The translations under genes were made by a program, and so were the position numbers. Under the pieces are notes generated by a model. That model saw nothing but the letters and a program-made list of their open reading frames with translations. It had not been told where the DNA came from and ran no database searches. A DNA stretch of 6,605 nt from Candidatus Obscuribacterales bacterium (GTDB lineage Bacteria > Cyanobacteriota > Vampirovibrionia > Obscuribacterales > Obscuribacteraceae), in the NCBI GenBank assembly GCA_021732245.1, contig JAKFVJ010000135.1, forward strand, positions 1 through 6,605. Direction: 5' to 3'. Within the stretch, counting starts at the first letter, position 1. Each line of letters opens with the position of its first letter. This document shows positions 1 to 5,123 of the stretch, in pieces.

Positions 1-255
1 GATGTGGTGGACTTTGTCTTTGTAGTCGCACCGGGTGGTTTGGAGCGTGACGTTGTAGAAGGTCTTGTTGTCTTTGCCGAGGAAGAAGAGATCAACGAGA
101 CCATTTTTTCCGTCGAGATAGTCGTTGGTGTAGAAAAGACCACCAAGTGCCGGTGCTGCTTTGTCGATGGCGCGCTTGAGGAAGAAGCGCATGGTTTTAC
201 GACGGCGAGCAGTCAATTGGGTGAAGGTCTTTTTCTTTTTGCGGTTTTTAATCAT
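1..255 (-). CDS. N-terminal part of a basic protein of unknown function
   Basis: Read on the minus strand from the ATG at 255-253, the frame is open for 85 codons to the window edge, so the C-terminus is missing. An AAGGAAA ribosome-binding site sits about 5 nt before the ATG and supports this start. The product begins with a very basic stretch (MIKNRKKKKTFTQLTARRRK), then an alternating hydrophobic/charged region containing ALGGLFYTNDYLDGKNGLVD and FFLGKDNKTFYNVTLQTTRC. There is no signal peptide or membrane segment. The strongly basic start could suit nucleic-acid or ribosome binding, but I do not recognise the family and assign no function. The opposite-strand frame over the same DNA has no ribosome-binding site and looks like a shadow. 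Confidence 0.7.
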   Translation of the reverse strand, partial: MIKNRKKKKTFTQLTARRRKTMRFFLKRAIDKAAPALGGLFYTNDYLDGKNGLVDLFFLGKDNKTFYNVTLQTTRCDYKDKVHHI

Positions 256-287
256 TGGTTTCCTTTATTTTAGTAGGTTGTGAAGCG

Positions 288-316
288 AGAGAGCAAGGAC
301 AATATCCTTGCTCTCT
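288..316. other. perfect 12-bp hairpin between genes
   Basis: Positions 288-299 (AGAGAGCAAGGA) are the exact reverse complement of 305-316, with a 5-nt loop. It lies between the stop of the 61-residue gene (386) and the start of the gene at 255, about 20 nt before the latter's ribosome-binding site. No U-run follows the stem on either strand, so it is not a textbook intrinsic terminator. It could be a weak terminator, an RNA-processing or stability element at the 3' end of the upstream message, or a leader structure. Confidence 0.6.
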
Positions 317-336
317 TGTTCGGCGTTTATGGACAA

Positions 337-355
337 GGGCGCATGCAATGCGCCC
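337..355. repeat. REP-like palindrome
   Basis: GGGCGCA at 337-343 pairs perfectly with TGCGCCC at 349-355 around a 5-nt loop, in the context ACAAGGGCGCATGCAATGCG followed by CCCCTACG. From general familiarity, palindromes of the form TAGGGGCGCATTGCATGCGCCC occur in many copies in intergenic DNA of environmental bacteria, so this is probably one copy of a dispersed repeat. An 8-nt direct repeat GGCGTTTA brackets it at a distance (about 323 and 382). Together with the neighbouring hairpin it fills the 130-nt gap between genes. I see nothing else there. Confidence 0.5.
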
Positions 356-385
356 CTACGCCTTGGTGCATCGCATGCAGGGCGT

Positions 386-571
386 TTACGAGTTTTCCAG
401 GCCGTCGCCTATCGTGTTGTCGAAGAGTTTGCATTCGGCTTGATACGCAGCCCAAGCTTCTGGATCTGCTTTTAGTCGCTCAACACTTTCGTTGAGCTTG
501 CGGAAGAACTCGTTACGCTCTTCCTGGGATATGAGGCGACGCTTAGGACGGCTTGGCTTTTGTTGTTCCAT
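386..571 (-). CDS. small 61-residue protein, function unknown
   Basis: The gene starts at the ATG at 571-569, with an AAGGAG site 7 nt upstream. The frame remains open further upstream into the neighbouring gene, but this ribosome-binding site decides the start. The product has a basic head (MEQQKPSRPKRRLISQEERN), then one long charged and probably helical stretch (EFFRKLNESVERLKADPEAW), then AAYQAECKLFDNTIGDGLEN and a final Ser. The 'DPEAW..Y..E' followed by an acidic 'DGL' tail recalls small accessory or antitoxin-like proteins, but this is a loose resemblance and no toxin partner is visible. It begins only 11 nt after the stop of the Mpo1-like gene, so the two are very likely co-transcribed. 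There is no signal peptide or membrane segment. Confidence 0.75.
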   Translation of the reverse strand: MEQQKPSRPKRRLISQEERNEFFRKLNESVERLKADPEAWAAYQAECKLFDNTIGDGLENS

Positions 572-582
572 GGATGGGCTCC

Positions 583-1071
583 TTATTTGTTGCGTTTGAA
601 TGGGCGCGTGATAAGTTGTCCGTACTCCTGGGCGGTGAATATCACAGCTGTTGTGTAGCTCAATGGGTTGAATGGATTGTTGAGAAACAGCGGGCTGTTT
701 TTTTCGAATGCAACGTGCCCGAGGAATTGCAGAAACCAACCAACGGTGAAGAGGGTAATTCCTGCCAGCAAATTCGTTACTGCGCTCGGCGTGGTGGCAA
801 CACTCTGGAGGATATTGGGCAGAGCGACATGGAAGAAAAAGTGGAAATGTTGCATGCCTGTCGGACTGAAAGCGCACTTAACGATGAACGCCGATACTTT
901 CAATATCGGGATTAGATAGAGAGTAAAGGCGATGAGTGAGGCCATGATCATGGGGATGCCGATCATGTGTGTAGCGCGGCAGCCGCGTGTTTTATGACCG
1001 GCGCGGTATAGGGACAAGTAATCTTTTTGTGCGCGCAGTGCGCGGCGTATGAGTTCTTTGAGTGTGGACAT
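583..1071 (-). CDS. Mpo1-like (DUF962) integral membrane protein
   Basis: The 162-residue product matches the layout of the Mpo1-like/DUF962 family (Pfam PF06127). The N-terminal part carries Y22-x3-H26-x8-H35 followed by MIGIP, like the family's YHxxxxNxxxH-xIGIP signature, although Cys31 stands where Asn is usual. A hydrophobic segment follows (about 36-65). The second signature is GWFLQFLGHVAFEKNSPLFL (111-130), with H119 and E123, followed by NN-P and another hydrophobic stretch (137-148). Yeast Mpo1 is an iron-dependent dioxygenase in 2-hydroxy fatty-acid alpha-oxidation at the ER; the bacterial members' role is not established, so a lipid-oxidation role here is only inferred from the retained histidines. 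The start at 1071 has a GGAG site about 10 nt upstream. It is followed closely by the 61-residue gene. Confidence 0.85.
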   Translation of the reverse strand: MSTLKELIRRALRAQKDYLSLYRAGHKTRGCRATHMIGIPMIMASLIAFTLYLIPILKVSAFIVKCAFSPTGMQHFHFFFHVALPNILQSVATTPSAVTNLLAGITLFTVGWFLQFLGHVAFEKNSPLFLNNPFNPLSYTTAVIFTAQEYGQLITRPFKRNK

Positions 1072-1133
1072 GGGCGTGGTTCTCCATGTGGGTACTTGCG
1101 ACGTTCGGTACGTCGTGACGTGGATGTGATTTG

Positions 1134-1279
1134 CTTTGTCATTCTGAGTGAAGGCGCAAGGCGCTGAAGCGAAGAATCTGCCGTGACGATTCTTTGGTCG
1201 CGTTCATTGACACGAACCGAGAAATGCCTGGGCAGATTCTTCGCTACGCAGCAAGCTGCTTCGCTCAGAATGACAAAGA
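1134..1279. repeat. MITE-like imperfect inverted repeat (~146 bp)
   Basis: The left arm starts CTTTGTCATTCTGAG (1134-1148) and ends AGCGAAGAATCTGCC (1168-1182). The right arm is its imperfect reverse complement: GGCAGATTCTTCGCT (1231-1245) ending CTCAGAATGACAAAG (1264-1278). The outer 15 bp and inner 15 bp pair exactly; the middle of each arm is Gly/Cys-codon-like filler that differs between arms. About 48 nt of unmatched DNA separates the arms. 'GTCATTCTGAGCGAAGCGAAGAATCT' is a motif I know as a dispersed intergenic repeat in many bacterial genomes. It lies 4 nt after the HAD gene stop, so the transcript would fold into a long hairpin that may also end or stabilise the HAD mRNA. No transposase is present. 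Confidence 0.75.
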
Positions 1280-1283
1280 TGAG

Positions 1284-1910
1284 TTAGTCGTTCTTACCGT
1301 TAAAGGTGAAGCCAAAAGACGGTAGCTTCGCTTTGAAGTCTTCTACACCTCGGAAAAGAATGCAGTTTATTCCTAGCTGCTCGGCGGCGCGGACATTGAC
1401 TTCGAGATCATCTACAAAGAGACAATTTGAAGCCGGCACTCCGCTTAGCTCTAGAACGTGTTCGTAGATTTCCGGCTCAGGTTTTGCTTTGCCTAAGGTG
1501 TGTGACAGTACAAGTTCATCGAAGTGACGAGCGATGTTGAATCTAGAATGTATTTCGTTCCAGTGAATTTCATTCGTGTTGGAAAGCAAGTACATCTTCG
1601 CTACTTGCTTCTTCAGCGAATCAAGTATTGTTGCCATCGCCTGATTTTCTTCCAGCGAAAGTATCCAAATCGCTTTGAATTCCTCAAGAGTTAAATCCGA
1701 TTGCAATTGCTGGTTTAACTCATTGAGGAATTCTAGTGTTGAAATTCTTCCGTGCTCGTAACCCAGCGACGACATGTGACCCATCACTGCTGCCAAGTCT
1801 TGATAGGGACGTTTTGCTCTGTCGGCAAATCCACTTTTGACAAGTTTCCAATCGAAATCGATAAGGACATGTCCCGCATCGAAAATGAGTAGTTCGATTT
1901 TGCTTGTCAT
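1284..1910 (-). CDS. HAD-superfamily hydrolase, subfamily IA (YihX-like phosphatase)
   Basis: The 208-residue product shows all four HAD motifs in order. Motif I is LLIFDAGHVLIDFD, with nucleophile Asp11; the usual second Asp is replaced by Gly13, as in the YihX-type 'FDxGxV' group. The alpha-helical cap spans about residues 20-90. Motif II is YLLSNTNE (Ser110), motif III is LGKAKPEPEIYE (Lys143) and motif IV is CLFVDDLEVNVRAAEQLG (Asp167, Asp168). Members remove phosphate from sugar phosphates and similar small molecules in the cytoplasm; the exact substrate cannot be read from sequence, and loss of the second Asp of DxD makes classical acid/base catalysis uncertain. The start is supported by GGGGGAG 5 nt before the ATG. 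It lies 39 nt after the peptidase gene and may share its transcript; a 146-bp inverted repeat follows the stop. Confidence 0.9.
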   Translation of the reverse strand: MTSKIELLIFDAGHVLIDFDWKLVKSGFADRAKRPYQDLAAVMGHMSSLGYEHGRISTLEFLNELNQQLQSDLTLEEFKAIWILSLEENQAMATILDSLKKQVAKMYLLSNTNEIHWNEIHSRFNIARHFDELVLSHTLGKAKPEPEIYEHVLELSGVPASNCLFVDDLEVNVRAAEQLGINCILFRGVEDFKAKLPSFGFTFNGKND

Positions 1911-1949
1911 TGTGTCTCCCCCAATCTGTCATATCTTAGCAGCAGCGAC

Positions 1950-3599
1950 CTACAAAGTGATGCCATGGTCGGCAAAACACTTTTTGATCATTTCTGCATG
2001 GACGCCGTTGAAAAGCTTCTGGTCGGCAAGCGTTACTATGCGAAGCATATCCGTAAATAACACTTGATCCGCAGGAGCAAGACCGAGCGCTACTATGAGC
2101 AGTTTAAACAAGTCCTTTATGCCCCGCTCGATTTCGGCGGCTTCGGAAAGCAAAGCAATTTCCGGTAGGACTTCTTTGCGCTGAGTGGCAAACCAGATGA
2201 GCAAATCAAGAAGTGCGCCACCAGGTATTAGTCCGTCGTGGTGCACTCGACCGTTTTTGTCTTTGACGGTAAGGCGTGTCTTTAATTCGCGCAGCTTCGG
2301 ATACGAGGTGTACGAGCCGACAATGCGCAAATTATCAATAAGCGCTTGTTTGGTGAGGATTTTCCCCGCGCTGGCTCCATGCCATAGAAGAAACAGATAC
2401 GACATCATCAAGGCGAATACGTCTCCCAGTCCCTCGTTAATAGCGCGTCCTTCGTCACCGGGCAGCCAGCCCGCCGGAGCCATGATAAAGACAATGGTGT
2501 GTCCGAATTCATGAGCCGGGAATATTCCGTCGTTGCCTTCGTCAGGTGTGTATCCACCACCTTTGCGCCCTGTGCCACGACCGATGATTATCATGAAGCG
2601 GCTGGGATCAAACTCGGCATTGTTGGGGAAGCCATCGTCACACACTTTGACTACAAGCGTCTTGTTGTGTTTGCGTCCACCGCACTCGATGAATAGCTTT
2701 TGCAAGCTGTTTATCCAGAATGCTGCGTTGACTGCTTCGAATTCACGCTGGTCTGGTGTAAACAAATACTTACCGTCGGCATTTGGTTTCAACTCGACAA
2801 ATTTGTAGTCTGTGTTTTTGAAGAAGACTTGAATTTGGTCGGTTTTGAAAACTGCCGCATCGGTTAAGTTGTCGAACGTTCCGGTTTGAAACGGCAATGG
2901 TTGAGGCGCAAGCGGATCAGGTATAACAGCAAACACATTGCACGGTGATGTGTAGAAAAGACTCAGGTCCTCGGTGCGAAGTATTTTGCCGTTGGCAGCA
3001 TCAATGACGTATTCCATTCGTCTGCGCGTTTGCGCGCAACGCAGGGTGACTTCATAGGCGAGATCGTTGTGCGTTTTACCGCGAGTCTTGTGCTCGTTGA
3101 ATATCAATCGACACTTCTGCAATCTTGATTCGGCAAAACCAAAATCGTTTTTTGCGATGGTGATTGCTTGAGTGCGTTCGATGAGCTTTCCATAAGCTTT
3201 CCTCGTGCGCCCACGACTCAGGCTGGAGACAACTAGCCAAATTGCCCCTTGCCGATTCATGTAAATCTGCAAGTGGCTTCTTCGTATTTTGCGAACACGA
3301 TTTCCGACTAAGAGCACTTGGTCATACATGACGAGATAACCAATTTGACCCAGGTCGACAACTTTAGACAGGCGTAATCGAATGTTTTTGAGTTGCAGAA
3401 GCTGTTTTGTTTCTGGTTGACGTAGATAGTTTCTTGCGTGCTTGAGGGGACTGCCGTCGAAATTGATATTGCTTAGTCCTCGCTCATCATCTGACGACAG
3501 ATATCTGATGTGACCGCGATCATTTGCGACGAACTGAGTAGTTGGTTGTAGTTTTTTAAGGCGTGCTAAGGCAAGCCTCACTGGGCGTTTGAGAGACAT
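1950..3599 (-). CDS. Thermolysin-like (M4-type) zinc metallopeptidase with propeptide
   Basis: The 549-residue product has a complete gluzincin active site: H363-E-F-G-H367 (two zinc ligands and the general-base Glu364), then INEGLGD with Glu389 as third ligand and Asp393 four residues later, the same spacing as thermolysin Glu166/Asp170. V452-H453 near HDGLIPGGALLDLL fits the M4 transition-state His (thermolysin His231 in VHxNSGI). Residues about 80-130 resemble an FTP propeptide and about 165-212 a PepSY-like segment ending YVIDAANGKILRTED. The C-terminus (about 475-549) resembles the helical M4 C-terminal domain. Unlike most M4 enzymes it has no hydrophobic signal peptide: the start is MSLKRPVRLALARLKKLQPT. 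ATG at 3599 is supported by GAGG 6 nt upstream; no upstream in-frame start adds a signal. M36 (fungalysin) is the nearest alternative family. It stops 39 nt before the HAD gene. Confidence 0.88.
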   Translation of the reverse strand: MSLKRPVRLALARLKKLQPTTQFVANDRGHIRYLSSDDERGLSNINFDGSPLKHARNYLRQPETKQLLQLKNIRLRLSKVVDLGQIGYLVMYDQVLLVGNRVRKIRRSHLQIYMNRQGAIWLVVSSLSRGRTRKAYGKLIERTQAITIAKNDFGFAESRLQKCRLIFNEHKTRGKTHNDLAYEVTLRCAQTRRRMEYVIDAANGKILRTEDLSLFYTSPCNVFAVIPDPLAPQPLPFQTGTFDNLTDAAVFKTDQIQVFFKNTDYKFVELKPNADGKYLFTPDQREFEAVNAAFWINSLQKLFIECGGRKHNKTLVVKVCDDGFPNNAEFDPSRFMIIIGRGTGRKGGGYTPDEGNDGIFPAHEFGHTIVFIMAPAGWLPGDEGRAINEGLGDVFALMMSYLFLLWHGASAGKILTKQALIDNLRIVGSYTSYPKLRELKTRLTVKDKNGRVHHDGLIPGGALLDLLIWFATQRKEVLPEIALLSEAAEIERGIKDLFKLLIVALGLAPADQVLFTDMLRIVTLADQKLFNGVHAEMIKKCFADHGITL

Positions 3600-3611
3600 A
3601 TTGAACCTCGC

Positions 3612-3641
3612 AAAAAATCGGCGCAGACATTTTTGTCTGCG
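3612..3641 (-). terminator. terminator-like hairpin in the peptidase leader
   Basis: On the minus strand, CGCAGACA (3641-3634) pairs perfectly with TGTCTGCG (3629-3622) around an AAAA loop, then CCGA, then six U residues (3617-3612). Two nucleotides later comes the GAGG ribosome-binding site (3609-3606) of the peptidase gene. Stem plus U-run is the form of an intrinsic terminator, but it sits in the leader instead of at a gene end, so transcription attenuation or a block to read-through from upstream are both possible. The stem is short (8 bp), so termination strength is uncertain. Confidence 0.55.
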
Positions 3642-4020
3642 ACAGAGGCGATTACTAAGGTGTTAGTGCGTTGTGCTTACTAGTTCTTGTTAGTTATTTG
3701 AAAATCAAAAGACACTCAAACCTACGGAAATTGAATGTCTAAAAGCAATATGCAATTGAAATAGATGAGTCATTGATCATCAATTTCAATTGCTAGCGCG
3801 GCTCGGTGAAGGCCAAATTGATCCACCTGAACAGCAATAAATCTAATAGCTCTATTTTGCATTGATTTGGCCTCTTGAAAAGCGCTAAGTTTGACAAGTA
3901 ATTCACGTAATCCCTGGAATCCCTGGTACCCCCCTAAATCCCCTAAGAACGCCATAGCTACGACGAAAAAACGCTAAACAGCCCAGCAGCAGGCGGCAAG
4001 GTAATTACTAGATTCCATTC
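3642..4020. other. structured divergent intergenic region, no convincing gene
   Basis: This stretch lies between the divergent peptidase and thioredoxin-like genes and must hold promoters for both, although I see no clear -35/-10 pair. It has three nested inverted repeats. 3710-3719 pairs with 3731-3740 (9 of 10 bp on the plus strand, 10 with a G-U on the minus strand). 3752-3762 pairs exactly with 3783-3793, extended inward by 3764-3768 with 3777-3781 after one mismatch. 3810-3822 pairs with 3861-3873 (13 bp including two G-U on the plus strand). A 9-nt tandem AATCCCTGG lies at 3909-3926. A 61-codon minus-strand frame (3955-3770) lacks a ribosome-binding site. Its start, with GFQGLRELLV, faintly recalls decayed four-helix-bundle genes, but I do not call it. 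A plus-strand structured leader or small RNA ending at the 4021 terminator is possible. Confidence 0.4.
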
Positions 4021-4057
4021 CAGCGCAGAAAGCATTGCTTTCTGCGCTGTTTTGTTT
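4021..4057 (+). terminator. intrinsic terminator directly before the 4074 gene
   Basis: CAGCGCAGAAAGC (4021-4033) pairs perfectly over 13 bp with 4037-4049 around an ATT loop, followed by TTTTGTTT. This is a strong rho-independent terminator by form. There is no plus-strand gene upstream for it to terminate: the peptidase runs the other way. It ends only a few nucleotides before the GGAGG ribosome-binding site of the next gene. It therefore either ends an unannotated plus-strand RNA from the intergenic region, or acts as an attenuator in the leader of the 4074 gene. Confidence 0.75.
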
Positions 4058-4061
4058 GTTC

Positions 4062-4066
4062 GGAGG
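4062..4066 (+). promoter_or_regulatory. ribosome-binding site deciding the 4074 start
   Basis: GGAGG lies 7 nt before the ATG at 4074. An in-frame ATG further upstream at 4035 lies inside the terminator stem and has no such site, so the 4074 start is preferred. Confidence 0.85.
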
Positions 4067-4073
4067 TTTGACT

Positions 4074-5123
4074 ATGAATAGTTTTTTGAAGACGACAGCA
4101 ATTTCAGTTCTTGGTCCTGTTGCGCTAGTGGCTGGTTTTGTTGGCTTTGGAAATCTGAGTGCGATCTCAGTTTCGAATCAATCAAATCTTGGCTCGGTGG
4201 AGACGGCATATCTTCCCGGTGTGCCAACTGACACAACTCGTCCGCCGATACCTTATCCGCCAAGTGAGGGCAATGGCGACGCCGGCTTTTATTCCATTCC
4301 AGGTGTATTTCTAATTTTCGACACACTGGAAAGAGATCTGGTGAAGCCTGAATTTAAGGCTGCCTAAAAGAAAGAATTTTATTGGGCTGGTTTTGACGAT
4401 ACCGAGCTGGGCACGAAAAAGGCTCAGAAAAATCGTAATAGCCAAATCCTCGTTGAACGATACGGTAAGTTGACGCCGGCATATGAATTTATTCGTGCTG
4501 ACGGGACGTATGTTTCATCTGTCACGAAGACGCCGTTGAAGCGCGATGAGATTATCGCCGTTTTAACCGAGCTTCGTTCGAGGATGGAATCCGACAACAA
4601 CAATTTTGAACACATCAATGCAGCACGTGACGCGAAGCCGGCTGATATCAGTGACGGCGTTGGTTCGATGTTGCAGGAAAACATGTTGCTCGAGTTTAAA
4701 AATCAGATTGCGGCAAGTGATTACAGCCTTGTCGTTGCCTGCGCTAAGAGCAAAGAATCCAAGTCAATTGAAAAAACAGCCAAGAAGGCAGGCAAAAAGG
4801 TCAAACCCAATCGCCTGCCGGTTTTATTGGTTAACACGCGTGATTGGCTTGATGAGCGTGTATTGAGTGCATTGGAAGTGAAAGGTCCTACGGAGGGAGT
4901 GACCTACTTAGTTATTGACCGCCGGCAAAAAATTGTTGGCCGTCTTGAGGCGCCATCTGCTTCAGTCGAAGTCCTAGTCGACTTCATCAAAGAGTCTATT
5001 GCGCGTCTCGGCTCAGTAAGAACTCAGTCTACGCTTTCTAGAGCATTTGGGAATCACAGTTTTTTCAATGAAGCAGGGGTGCAACGCCAGTTGCGCCGCT
5101 GCTTTAGTTTGGAGGCATCATGA
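4074..5123 (+). pseudogene. Exported thioredoxin-fold protein, split by an in-frame TAA
   Basis: From the ATG at 4074 the frame codes 97 residues and meets TAA at 4365-4367. The same frame then continues open for 251 codons to TGA at 5121-5123, with no second frameshift or stop. The first part has a hydrophobic export or anchor segment (about residues 8-24), a Pro-rich linker (PGVPTDTTRPPIPYPPSEGN) and a strand-helix start (GVFLIFDTLERDLVKPEFKA). Directly after the stop comes KKEFYWAGFDDTELG, then VERYGKLTPAYEFIRADGTY, which matches the cis-Pro loop and strand of thioredoxin folds. So one fold straddles the stop. There is no CxxC: the active-site position reads FDTLERDLVK. A later segment (VLLVNTRDWLDERVLSALEV) may be a second such domain, less surely. 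No well-placed start with a good ribosome-binding site follows the stop (a TTG at 4470 is weak), so this looks like a recent nonsense mutation, read-through, or a base error. It overlaps the next gene. Confidence 0.7.
5111..5115 (+). promoter_or_regulatory. ribosome-binding site inside the upstream gene (ATGA overlap)
   Basis: GGAGG lies 4 nt before the ATG at 5120, inside the end of the thioredoxin-fold frame, whose TGA (5121-5123) overlaps this ATG. The arrangement is typical of translational coupling. With the upstream frame now stopped at 4365, ribosomes would reach this site only by independent initiation. Confidence 0.8.

Noticed and set aside
386..877. Longer 163-residue form of the small protein
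   Set aside because: The extra N-terminus overlaps the Mpo1-like gene in another frame and lacks a ribosome-binding site, while the ATG at 571 has AAGGAG.
3891..3913. TTGACA at 3891 as a -35 box for the 4074 gene
   Set aside because: No -10-like hexamer lies 16-18 nt downstream; the match is probably chance.
3770..3955. 61-codon minus-strand frame with GFQGLRELLV
   Set aside because: No ribosome-binding site, it ends inside an inverted repeat, and its resemblance to four-helix-bundle genes is too faint to call even a remnant.
4365..4367. Recoded stop (alternative genetic code)
   Set aside because: TAA ends the HAD and Mpo1-like genes normally in this window, so a general reassignment does not hold.
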